Part shown: piece after piece, positions 56,970 to 64,000 of the stretch
Layout of the letters: the number at the start of each line of letters is the position of its first letter
Numbering within the stretch: the first letter of the stretch is position 1
NCBI RefSeq assembly: GCF_001854805.1
Contig: NZ_MBLO01000271.1
Location: forward strand, 1 to 64,000
Direction: 5' to 3'
Origin: Pseudofrankia coriaricola
Lineage (GTDB): Bacteria > Actinomycetota > Actinomycetes > Frankiales > Frankiaceae
Length of the DNA stretch: 64,000 nucleotides
Notes under the pieces: generated by a model
Told to the model about the DNA's origin: nothing
The model's database searches: none
What the model saw: only the letters and a program-made list of their open reading frames with translations
Program-made: the position numbers and the translations under genes

Positions 56970-58190
56970 ATGTCCGAGACCGACATTTGCGGGCGCGCGC
57001 TGCGTAGCCCTCGCAAAGCCGCCCTCGACCCGGAGGAGGTGGTGTCCTGGCTGCTGTCGCTGGCTCGCCGCCATTTGATGATGGAACTGTCCTGGTTGTC
57101 CCGGTTGACCCCGGAGCTGCAGATCATCGAGGCTCTGCACGGCGATGCGGAGTCCTTCGGGATCGGCCCCGGGACCACCACCTGCTACGCCGACTCCTAC
57201 TGCTCGCGGGTCCTGGACGGACGCCTCCCACCGGTCATCCCCAACGCGCGGGCGGACGAGCGGACCGCTCCCCTCGTGCTGACCCACCGGTGGGGCATCG
57301 GGGCCTACATCGGCGCTCCGGTGGTGCTCGACGACGGACGCCTCCACGGCATGCTGTGCTGCCTGAGCCACGACGCCAGGCCGGGGCTCTCCAGCCGTGA
57401 CGCGCGTTTCCTGGCCCTGCTGGCCGAGGTACTCGCCCGGTTCATCTCCCATCTCGCTCACGAGCGCGAGGACCGTGACCTGCTGGTCCAGCGGATCACG
57501 TCGGTGATCCACGAACGCCCGACCATGATCTTCCAGCCGGTCGTCGCCATCCGAACCCGGCAGATAATCGGCGCGGAGGCGTTGGCGCGCTTCCCCCCGG
57601 GATCCGGCGGTCCGGAGGCGTGGTTCACCGCCGCTGCCTCGGTCGGCCTGCGCGCCGACCTTGAGCTCGCCGCGATCGCGAACGCGCTCGCCGTGCTGCC
57701 CCTCCTGCCGAACCACCTGTGGCTGTCGGTGAACGCGTCCCCGACGGTGGTCGCCTGCGGCCGAATCCGCGACGCCGTGGCCGAGGTGGCGACCGGCCGG
57801 GTCGTCATCGAGGTCACCGAGCATGAGTGCATCGAGGACTACGAGGCGATGCGCGCCGCGCTCGACGACCTGCGACAGCGAGGAGCGCGGATCGCGGTCG
57901 ACGACGTCGGTGTCGCCAACGCCGATCTGAACCGGCTGCTGCAGCTGACACCGGACATCCTCAAGATGGACCGGGAGCTGACCTGGAGGATCGACGCGGA
58001 CCCTGCCCGCCAGGCTCTCGTCGCCGCCCTGGTCAGGTTCGCCAGCGAGATCGACGCCCAGGTCCTGGCCGAGGGAGTGGAGACCGCGGCCGAACTCGCC
58101 GTTCTCGCCGACATCGGCGTCGACCATGCCCAAGGCTTCTACCTTGGCTATCCGGGGCCGCTGCCACTTCCGAAGCACTGCGCCGCCTGA
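56970..58190 (+). CDS. GAF-EAL cyclic-di-GMP phosphodiesterase
   Basis: A 406-residue cytoplasmic protein. An N-terminal GAF-like sensor (about 15-165; GTTTCYADSYCSRVLDGRLP, IGAYIGAPVVLDDGRLHGML) leads into an EAL domain (about 180-400). The catalytic set is conserved: EAL in IGAEALARF (about 201), Asn in LSVNASP, Glu in IEVTEHE, the Asp pair in IAVDDVGVANADL, Lys in ILKMDREL, Glu in LAEGVET and Gln in AQGFYLGYP. It should therefore hydrolyse c-di-GMP to pGpG. No GGDEF domain is present. The ATG at 56970 has GGGGGGATC before it. The gene stands alone; the GAF ligand is unknown. Confidence 0.9.
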   Translation: MSETDICGRALRSPRKAALDPEEVVSWLLSLARRHLMMELSWLSRLTPELQIIEALHGDAESFGIGPGTTTCYADSYCSRVLDGRLPPVIPNARADERTAPLVLTHRWGIGAYIGAPVVLDDGRLHGMLCCLSHDARPGLSSRDARFLALLAEVLARFISHLAHEREDRDLLVQRITSVIHERPTMIFQPVVAIRTRQIIGAEALARFPPGSGGPEAWFTAAASVGLRADLELAAIANALAVLPLLPNHLWLSVNASPTVVACGRIRDAVAEVATGRVVIEVTEHECIEDYEAMRAALDDLRQRGARIAVDDVGVANADLNRLLQLTPDILKMDRELTWRIDADPARQALVAALVRFASEIDAQVLAEGVETAAELAVLADIGVDHAQGFYLGYPGPLPLPKHCAA

Positions 58191-58200
58191 GTACCGCGCC

Positions 58201-58290
58201 TCAGTCGAGCACCGCGCCTCAGTCGAGCACCGCGCCTCAGTCGAGCACGGTGCGTCAGTCGAGCACGGTGCGTCAGTCGAGCACCGCGCC
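58201..58290. repeat. Five tandem 18-bp repeats after the EAL gene
   Basis: Units start at 58201, 58219, 58237, 58255 and 58273. Three read TCAGTCGAGCACCGCGCC and two (the third and fourth) read TCAGTCGAGCACGGTGCG. A partial unit precedes them and overlaps the EAL stop region (58188-58200). The array sits between two convergent genes. Confidence 0.92.
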
Positions 58291-58340
58291 GCCGGCGGGG
58301 CGCGCCCGGGTCAGTCGCGCGTGCCCCGCCGCCGGCCAGA

Positions 58341-59996
58341 TCAGCTCGCGGCGGCCGGCACCTCCGCCGCGGGGGCAGCCTCGCTGTCCTTGTCCTTCTT
58401 CCCGGTCTGCTGGGGCACCCCGTGGATGCGCTCCAGCTCGATCTCGTCGGCGTCCGGCACGCGCGGCGCCGGCTTCGTCAGGGCGAAGGCGACGCAGATG
58501 CCGGCCAGGAGCAGGTAGCCCAGGGCGACCTGGCCGTTGGCGTTCCACTCGACCTTCTCGCCATGGATCAGGCCGATGAACGACAGCACCGATCCCACCG
58601 CCGCGAAGACCGCCGCCGAGACAAACCGTTTGTCGATGATGAAGGCGACGACCGAGCCCAGCACCAGGCCGGCTAGGATCGCCCCCTGCCCGAAGATCAT
58701 CAATCCGTGGTAGACAACCCCAGCCTGGTTGATCTTGTCGTAACCCACCTCGGTCGCGCTGGTACCGGCGGCCGCCAACGCGTTGTCCATCAGACCGACC
58801 GCCCACGACGCGATGTTGGGCAGGAGGGCCGCGACCACCGCCGCCGCGTGCGCCCGGGGCGAGACCTGGAACGCCTGGGCACCGATCAACAGGCCGATGT
58901 AGAGCAGGATCGGCACGATCGCCGGCAGCGGCAGGATCGCGCCCAGGAGGCTGAACAGGCTGAAGAAACACAGGATCGCGATCATCACGCCGGTGGCCAG
59001 CGAGTAGCCGGTGCGGCCGCCGGCGCCCTTCCAGCCCGGGTGGCCGATGTAGACGGCGGGCGGGAACGGCGAGCCCAGGCAGGAGCCGACCACGGCGCCG
59101 AAGCCGTCAGCCAGCAGGACCGCGCGCAGGTTGTAGTTGTCACCGGCCGAGGCGGCGCTCTCCACGTTGGTCATGGCCTCGGTGAAGTTGTAGACGCCGA
59201 GGGGGATGGCCGTCGCGAGCAGCGGGGAGAGATCCTTCAGCCCGGAGAAGAGCATGTCGAACCGGAAGTCGGGTACGGCCAGCGCGATGTCCTTCGCCGC
59301 GGAGGTCACGTCCGGGGTGTGCATGAAGCCGCCGATCCAGCCGATCGCCGTCCCCACCAGCAGCGCGACCGCCCCGATCGGCAGGTTCCAGGGCAGCTTG
59401 ATGTCGGTGAGCAGGCCGACGATGAGCAGGGCGAAGACCGGCAGCGAGATCCAGGCCGCCTCCCACATCTGCCCGGCAGGCCGCATCGAGATGAACGCGA
59501 CCGAGATGCCGGCCAGGGTGCCCAGCATGGCCGCCCGGGGCGCGTAGCGGCGGATCGTCGGCCCGACGAACGCGCCGAGCATGACGATCACACCGATGAT
59601 GAAGGCCCACGCCATGCCGGCTTCCCACGCCTTGAGCGGGTCCTTCGTCTTGAGGTAGATCGGCAGCATGATGACGAACGTGACGATGAACATGTGCGGC
59701 ACGCTGGGGCCGTAGGGCATCGCCGTGACGTCCGACCGGCCTTCTTTCGCCGCGAGCCGGCGGGCCAGGTAGGTGTAGTACAGGTTGCCGAGGATCAGTG
59801 CGATCCCGAGCGCGGGCAGAATCGTGCCGAGCACGTCGCCCTTGGGAATTGCGACGACGCCGATGCACAGCCCGGTCAGCACCAGGACGTTGACCAGCAC
59901 GTTGATGCCGAGCCCGAAGAACGCGTTGAGGTCCCCCCGGACCCACAGTGGCGGACCGGCGGTGGCTGTGCCGCCCGTCCCTGGAAACTTCACCAT
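58341..59996 (-). CDS. NCS2/AzgA-like nucleobase permease
   Basis: A 551-residue membrane protein with about 12-14 hydrophobic helices (FGLGINVLVNVLVLTGLCIG, ILPALGIALILGNLYYTYLA, AWAFIIGVIVMLGAFVGPTI, LPVFALLIVGLLTDI). The central TEAMTNVESAASAGDNYN corresponds to the conserved substrate-binding region of NCS2 xanthine/uracil/AzgA transporters. The C-terminal tail is cytoplasmic and charged (KKDKDSEAAPAAEVPAAAS). The ATG at 59996 has GAGGAG six bases upstream; an upstream in-frame ATG at 60023 is less favoured. A cysteine hydrolase gene lies 190 bp upstream on the same strand; together they may take up and degrade a purine- or pyrimidine-derived amide. Confidence 0.83.
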   Translation of the reverse strand: MVKFPGTGGTATAGPPLWVRGDLNAFFGLGINVLVNVLVLTGLCIGVVAIPKGDVLGTILPALGIALILGNLYYTYLARRLAAKEGRSDVTAMPYGPSVPHMFIVTFVIMLPIYLKTKDPLKAWEAGMAWAFIIGVIVMLGAFVGPTIRRYAPRAAMLGTLAGISVAFISMRPAGQMWEAAWISLPVFALLIVGLLTDIKLPWNLPIGAVALLVGTAIGWIGGFMHTPDVTSAAKDIALAVPDFRFDMLFSGLKDLSPLLATAIPLGVYNFTEAMTNVESAASAGDNYNLRAVLLADGFGAVVGSCLGSPFPPAVYIGHPGWKGAGGRTGYSLATGVMIAILCFFSLFSLLGAILPLPAIVPILLYIGLLIGAQAFQVSPRAHAAAVVAALLPNIASWAVGLMDNALAAAGTSATEVGYDKINQAGVVYHGLMIFGQGAILAGLVLGSVVAFIIDKRFVSAAVFAAVGSVLSFIGLIHGEKVEWNANGQVALGYLLLAGICVAFALTKPAPRVPDADEIELERIHGVPQQTGKKDKDSEAAPAAEVPAAAS

Positions 59997-60108
59997 GACA
60001 GACTCCTCAATGACGGTGGGCACAGCCGCGGCGCGGCTGCCCGGGTGCCGGCCTCAAAGGCGGGCTGGTCGTGGTCCGTCCGGCATGCGGCGGCCGGATT
60101 CCTGCGTT

Positions 60109-60132
60109 ACCGGCCGGTGCTGACCGGCCGGT
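60109..60132 (-). promoter_or_regulatory. Intercistronic hairpin between the hydrolase and permease genes
   Basis: ACCGGCCGGT at 60109 and again at 60123, with GCTG between. Each arm is itself a palindrome, so the two copies are both direct and inverted repeats. It can form a 10-bp stem. It could be an attenuator, an mRNA processing site or a dimeric operator. Confidence 0.45.
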
Positions 60133-60186
60133 CCTTACCTCACTGGCCGCCGGTCACCCGACGGCCCGGTGGCGGTCCGGCGGCGG

Positions 60187-60888
60187 TCACTGGGCGGCCG
60201 ACGCCGCCGAGAGGGGCGCGAGCGCGTCGATGAACGCGACCGACGGCGCGACCCAGCCGAAGATGCCGCCCTGGGCGGCGATCATCTCGAGGGCGACCCG
60301 CTGGAACTCCGGGAAGTAGCTGCCGACGCAGTCGGACAGGACCAGGCACTCGTAGCCGCGGTCGTTGGCCTCCCGGACCGTCGTGTGTACGCACACCTCG
60401 GTCGTGACCCCGGTGACGACGAGGCTCCTTATGCCCTTCTCCGCCAGGATGTCGCCGAACGACGTGGCGTAGAAGGCGCCCTTGCCGGGCTTGTCGATGA
60501 CGATCTCGCCCTCGATCGGCGCGAGCTCGTCGATGATGTCCTGGCCGTACTCGCCGCGAATGAGAATTCGCCCCTTCGGGCCCACGTCGCCGATTTTCAG
60601 GGTCGCGTTACCCCGGTTCAGCTTGGCCGGGGGAAGGTCCGAGAGGTCCGGCTGGTGGCCTTCCCGGGTGTGGATGACGGTCAGGCCGGCGGCGCGGGCC
60701 GCGGCGAAAACCGCCGTGAGCGGCTCGATGGTGCTCCGCAGCTGGGACACGTCGTTGCCGAGGCTTTCGCCGAAACCGCCCGGCTCCATGAAGTCGCGCT
60801 GCATGTCGATGACGACGAGGGCCGTCGTGGCTGGGTCGAAGGTGAAGTCGTATGGACGGGCCGGGACGGTGAGTTGTGCGCTCGTCAT
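60187..60888 (-). CDS. Isochorismatase-family cysteine hydrolase
   Basis: A 233-residue hydrolase with the Asp-Lys-Cys triad of the family: Asp in [15 protein letters not shown] (about 27), Lys in [13 protein letters not shown] (about 130), and Cys in [16 protein letters not shown] after a cis-peptide segment (about 165). The arrangement and length match biuret hydrolase, ureidoacrylate amidohydrolase and N-carbamoylsarcosine amidohydrolase relatives, which cleave amide or carbamoyl bonds. The ATG at 60888 follows AGGA; upstream readings are not coding. It is followed by a nucleobase-type permease. A strong palindromic site (61180-61209) lies about 290 bp upstream. The true substrate is not determined. 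Confidence 0.85.
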   Translation of the reverse strand: MTSAQLTVPARPYDFTFDPATTALVVIDMQRDFMEPGGFGESLGNDVSQLRSTIEPLTAVFAAARAAGLTVIHTREGHQPDLSDLPPAKLNRGNATLKIGDVGPKGRILIRGEYGQDIIDELAPIEGEIVIDKPGKGAFYATSFGDILAEKGIRSLVVTGVTTEVCVHTTVREANDRGYECLVLSDCVGSYFPEFQRVALEMIAAQGGIFGWVAPSVAFIDALAPLSAASAAQ

Positions 60889-61179
60889 GCCAGGGGTCCT
60901 GTCGTCGGCGGAGACGGGGACGGGGACGGGGACGGTCTGCGGTGACCCGGAGAAACCGAACTGGCCAGCGCGCCCGTCGGCGCACCTCGCGGATCGCCGG
61001 GCGGACGGGGGTCTGCGCCGGGACAGGGGCGAGCCGGCCGGCACGGCCGGATTCGGGTCTTCTACGTGCGGTTTGGCTGGGATTTGGGGCTGGATACCCC
61101 GGGCGCTAGCTGCCTTCGACGACTGTCGGGCCGTCCGGTTTCGGGCCGCGTGTCCCTGTGTAACGCAGCAGTAAATGAC

Positions 61180-61209
61180 GTATACGATTTCGTATCCGGC
61201 GTCGTATAC
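61180..61209. promoter_or_regulatory. Operator candidate: palindrome with a third half-site
   Basis: ATACGATTTCGTAT (61182-61195) is a perfect inverted repeat with 6-bp arms. A further TCGTATAC (61202-61209) pairs with GTATACGA (61180-61187). Three half-sites at close spacing suggest a GntR- or TetR-type regulator, most likely for the leftward hydrolase-permease genes. Confidence 0.55.
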
Positions 61210-61382
61210 AGATCCGGGCGAGGCGGCGCCGGCGACGCGGAGTAGCCAGCCGTCGGCCGGATCGACCGGATCGACCGGATCGGACGCTGCCGCTATCAGC
61301 ACCCATGCGCGCCGGGACGGCGACCTCTACCTGGTCGACGGCGTCAGGCAGCTCATATCCGGCGTCGGGGCGTCCGGTCGGG

Positions 61383-61560
61383 GTGTCCGACGTCGCGGCG
61401 CTGGCCTGCCTGCGTCACCCCGACCTGGCCGAGGCCATCCGGGCGCGGATCATCGATGCAGATCATCGACAAGGACCGCTCGCCGCGCTGGTCGCCGCCC
61501 ACGCTCGCGGACGTCGGCGCCGTCCTCGTCACGGAGTTCTTCGCCGTCCCCCCGCGACGG
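61383..61560 (+). pseudogene. Enoyl-CoA hydratase / 3-hydroxyisobutyryl-CoA hydrolase C-terminal remnant
   Basis: One frame reads RHPDLAEAIRARIID; a second frame, after a near-duplicated GATCATCGA segment at 61448-61469, continues IIDKDRSPRWSPPTLADV and TEFFAVPP. The phrase I-I-D-K-D-R-x-P-x-W-x-P-x-T-L is a hallmark of the C-terminal region of enoyl-CoA hydratase family members. The two frames overlap in the way expected of a small duplication that broke the gene. The 5' part of the gene is absent. Confidence 0.5.
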
Positions 61561-61808
61561 CGACCTCATCTCGACCTGGACCGAGGCCTGGCCCGGACCC
61601 GCCGGAAGCCGGCCCGATGACCGCGCCCGCGCTCGCCGGTAACAAGGACGACGCCTAGTGCCTGTCCCCGCCCCTGCTCACGTTCGCCCACCGGCACGCG
61701 GCTGGCAGATCACCACGCCCGTGTCGTCGCGGTCGCGAATCCGGCCAGATCGCGACCCCGGCGACACGCCTGCGGCGATCATGAATGTTCGCGGCGTCTC
61801 GCCGCGCG

Positions 61809-62918
61809 TCAGAAGTCCTCGTCGAAGGAGATCGAGCCCTCGACGGCGACCTGGTAGGAGGACACGCGCCGCTCGAAGAAGTTGGACAGCTCCTGCACGT
61901 CCTGCAGGTCGAGGAACGAGAACGGGTTGGCCGAGCCGAACATCGGCGCGAACCCGAGCTGGCCGAGCCGGCGGTCGGCGACGTGCTCCAGGTAACGGCG
62001 CATGTCCTGCGCGGTCATCCCGGCGATCCCACCCGCGAGCAGGTCCTCGGCGAACACGGTCTCCGCGTCGACCGCCTCGGCGAGCATCCGGCGCACGTCC
62101 GCCTCGAACCCGGCGTCGACCAGGTCGGGTTCCTCCGCCCGCACCGCGGCCACCACGTCGAGTGCGAACTCCATGTGCATCGACTCGTCGCGGAACACCC
62201 AGTTGGTGCCGGAGGCGAGCCCGTGCAGCAGGCCGCGGGAGCGCAGGAAATAGACGTAGGCGAACGCGCCGTAGAAGAACAGCCCCTCGATGCACGCGGC
62301 GAAGCAGATGAGGTTGAGCAGGAACGCCCGCCGGTGCTCGCGGGTGCGCAGGCGGTCGAGGTCGCCCAGCGAGTCGATCCACCGGTAGCAGAACTGCGCC
62401 TTCGCCCGGATCGACGGGATGTTCTCGACGGCGGCGAAGGCGCGGGTCCGCTCGTCCGGGTCGGGCAGGTAGGTGTCGAGCAGCGTCAGGTAGAACTGGA
62501 CGTGCACGGCCTCCTCGAACAGCTGTCGGGAGAGATATAGCCGCGCCTCCGGCGCGTTGATGTGGCGGTAGAGGTTGAGGACCAGGTTGTTCGCGACGAT
62601 CGTGTCGCCGGTCGCGAAGAACGCGACCAGCCGGTTGACCAGGTGCCGCTCGGCGGGGCTCAGCCGGTGCAGGTCGGCGAGGTCGGAGTGCAGGTCGACC
62701 TCCTCCACGGTCCACGTGTTGCGGATCGCCGCCCGGTAGCGGTCGTAGAAGGCCGGGTAGCGCATCGGCCGCAGCGTCAGGTTCATGCCCGGGTCGAGCA
62801 GCATCGGCCGCGTTTCCAGAACCTCGGCGGCGGGCCCGGCCTGGAGGGGCACGGCCGGGCCGGGTACCGGGTGGACGGGTGGGGAGGGGACGGGCCGAGC
62901 CGGGGCGGGCGTCGTCAC
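61809..62918 (-). CDS. nrdB: Ribonucleotide reductase class Ia, beta subunit
   Basis: A 369-residue R2 subunit that houses the diiron-tyrosyl radical cofactor. The metal ligands are visible in order: Asp in FFATGDTIVANN, Glu and His in FEEAVHVQFY, Glu in CIEGLFFYGAF, and Glu/His in RDESMHMEF. The radical Tyr is the Y four residues after the first His (EEAVHVQFY), as in E. coli R2. A Pro/Val-rich N-terminal tail (residues 1-30) precedes the fold. The C-terminal tail ends SSYQVAVEGSISFDEDF, the acidic peptide that docks on the alpha subunit. The GTG start at 62918 overlaps the nrdA stop (GTGA), so the subunits are coupled. Confidence 0.93.
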   Translation of the reverse strand: MTTPAPARPVPSPPVHPVPGPAVPLQAGPAAEVLETRPMLLDPGMNLTLRPMRYPAFYDRYRAAIRNTWTVEEVDLHSDLADLHRLSPAERHLVNRLVAFFATGDTIVANNLVLNLYRHINAPEARLYLSRQLFEEAVHVQFYLTLLDTYLPDPDERTRAFAAVENIPSIRAKAQFCYRWIDSLGDLDRLRTREHRRAFLLNLICFAACIEGLFFYGAFAYVYFLRSRGLLHGLASGTNWVFRDESMHMEFALDVVAAVRAEEPDLVDAGFEADVRRMLAEAVDAETVFAEDLLAGGIAGMTAQDMRRYLEHVADRRLGQLGFAPMFGSANPFSFLDLQDVQELSNFFERRVSSYQVAVEGSISFDEDF

Positions 62919-64000
62919 TGGCAGGCCTCGCAGATCTCCGGGTTCTCCAGGGAGCAGGCGACGGCCGTGGCGGCGTCCCCGTCGGTCCCGCCGTCCCTCG
63001 GGGATTCCTCCCTCGGGGATTCCTGGGCCGGGATGGTGTACGTGGCGGCGGCCGTGACCGTGGCCTGCTGGATGCGGGTCGCGGGCCGCGACCGCAGGTA
63101 GTACGTCGTCTTGAGGCCGCTCGACCAGGCGTAGGAGTACATCGACGACAGCCGTCCGATGTTCGGGTCCGCCATGAACAGGTTCAGCGACTGGCTCTGG
63201 TCGATGTAGGGCATCCGCGCCACGGCCAGGTCGACCAGAGCCCGCTGCGGCAGCTCCCAGGCGGTCCGGAACAGGGCCCGGATGTCGTCCGGCAGCTCAC
63301 CGAGCTCCTGCACCGAGCCGTCAGCGGACTTGATCCGCTCCCGGACCGGCGCCGTCCACAGCCCGCGGCGCCTCAGCTCCTCGACGAGGTAGTTGTTGAT
63401 CTGCATGAACTCACCGGACAGCGTCTCGCGCTTGAACACGTTGGACACCTGCGGCTCGATGCACTCGTAGCAGCCCGCGATCGACGCGATGGTCGCGGTC
63501 GGAGCGATCGCGACCAGCAGGCAGTTGCGCAGGCCATGCTCGGCGATCCCGGCCCGCAGCGCCGTCCATCGCGCCGGCTGCGTCAGCGTCACGTCGAAAT
63601 GGTCCGGGTGCAGCACCCCCCGCGCGGCCCGGGTCCGCGCGAACGCCGGATGCCGGCCGTGCTCACGGGCGAGCTCCACGGACCGTTCGAACGCGGTGAG
63701 CGCGATCTCCTCGGCGAGCCTGGTGGACAGCTCCCGGGCGGCGGCCGAGTCGAACGGCAGCCGCAGCGCGAAGAAGACGTCCTGCAGCCCCATCACGCCG
63801 AGTCCCACCGGCCGCCACCGCGGGTTGCTCGCGGCGGCCTCGGCGGTCGGGTAGTAGTTGATGTCGATCACCCGGTCGAGGAAGGTCACCGCGGTGCGGA
63901 CGGTGGCCCGCAGCATCGCCCAGTCGATCCGGGCCGCGGGGTCCCCCACCGGGCCCGCCGACGCCGACCACTCGGCGTCGGCGGCCCCGGGCGCCAGCAC
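62915..64000 (-). CDS. nrdA: Ribonucleotide reductase class Ia, alpha subunit, C-terminal part (cut by the right edge)
   Basis: The last 361 codons of the large subunit; the 5' part lies beyond 64000. Recognisable parts are NPRWRPVGLGVMGLQDVFFA, the PTATIAS loop in AIAPTATIASIAGCYECIEP, KRETLSGEFMQINNYL and QSQSLNLFMADPN. The two stacked radical-transfer tyrosines lie in GLKTTYYLRSRP, and the C-terminal redox pair is PEICEACQ. A Ser/Pro/Glu-rich insert (AQESPREESPRDGG), coded by a 15-bp tandem duplication near 62996-63025, lies between the tyrosines and the redox tail. The enzyme makes deoxyribonucleotides from ribonucleoside diphosphates. The nrdA-nrdB order with overlap is usual. Confidence 0.93.
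   Translation of the reverse strand: MLAPGAADAEWSASAGPVGDPAARIDWAMLRATVRTAVTFLDRVIDINYYPTAEAAASNPRWRPVGLGVMGLQDVFFALRLPFDSAAARELSTRLAEEIALTAFERSVELAREHGRHPAFARTRAARGVLHPDHFDVTLTQPARWTALRAGIAEHGLRNCLLVAIAPTATIASIAGCYECIEPQVSNVFKRETLSGEFMQINNYLVEELRRRGLWTAPVRERIKSADGSVQELGELPDDIRALFRTAWELPQRALVDLAVARMPYIDQSQSLNLFMADPNIGRLSSMYSYAWSSGLKTTYYLRSRPATRIQQATVTAAATYTIPAQESPREESPRDGGTDGDAATAVACSLENPEICEACQ

Larger units (their letters stand above)
60889..61808. other. 920-bp region with an operator and an enoyl-CoA hydratase remnant
   Basis: No intact gene. The left half has the upstream region of the cysteine hydrolase with a striking palindrome at 61180-61209. The right half holds a decayed fragment of an enoyl-CoA hydratase family gene (about 61383-61560, plus strand). 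Confidence 0.55.

Noticed and set aside
58201-58290. CRISPR-like short repeat array
   Set aside because: Units are directly adjacent with no spacers and no cas genes; it is a simple tandem repeat.

Overview
This is a 64 kb stretch of a very GC-rich chromosome (about 70% GC). GTG starts are common, stop/start overlaps (ATGA, GTGA) are frequent, and the gene families are those of large-genome actinobacteria: a DUF222/13E12-type protein, a DtxR/IdeR iron box, a mycofactocin-type SDR, an F420-type PPOX protein, sulfotransferase, and a PUFA/heterocyst-glycolipid-like type I PKS. A Frankia-like or related soil actinomycete fits best, but no rRNA or other taxonomic marker is present to fix the genus. 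No tRNA, rRNA, CRISPR array, intact insertion sequence or phage gene was recognised.

Left part (1-10 kb): a partial DUF222 protein runs off the left edge, then about 1 kb of decayed sequence, a sulfotransferase, and an acetone/ketone island. The island holds an SDR, the acetone carboxylase gamma subunit, an alpha subunit that lacks its N-terminal third, a divergent AraC regulator and acetoacetate-CoA ligase. The alpha fragment and the regulator start 2 bp apart, which looks like a rearrangement junction. A nucleotidyltransferase (ANT-like) follows.

10.4-24 kb: remnants of NtaA-type flavin monooxygenases; a two-component system divergent from an anchored secreted protein; a CBM2-GH18 chitinase and a GH64 beta-1,3-glucanase (a fungal-wall-degrading set); an IdeR-box-controlled type II thioesterase; a translationally coupled MFS (frameshifted)-SnoaL-SGNH hydrolase operon with a divergent TetR gene; and htpG.

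24-34 kb: a large secreted ExeM/NucH-like nuclease with two chitin-binding-type modules, a branched-chain amino-acid-type binding lipoprotein, a possible 49-residue small protein, and a minus-strand BVMO-SDR-PPOX operon facing a D-serine dehydratase/D-threonine aldolase family gene.

34-51 kb: the centrepiece is one tightly packed minus-strand transcription unit of six genes: PKS A (two NMO/PfaD-like flavin barrels-KS-AT-ACP-KR), PKS B (KS-AT-DH-degenerate phosphopantetheinyl transferase), a free ACP, an alpha/beta hydrolase, a GT1 glycosyltransferase and an ABC exporter. It looks complete for making, releasing, glycosylating and exporting a reduced long-chain polyketide or glycolipid. Upstream lies about 3.75 kb with no convincing gene but several strong dyads and direct repeats.

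54-64 kb: a Tat-exported cholesterol-oxidase-like GMC enzyme, a GAF-EAL c-di-GMP phosphodiesterase followed by an 18-bp tandem repeat, a nucleobase-type permease with an isochorismatase-family cysteine hydrolase under a strong palindromic operator candidate, an enoyl-CoA hydratase remnant, and class Ia ribonucleotide reductase nrdB and nrdA (nrdA cut by the right edge).
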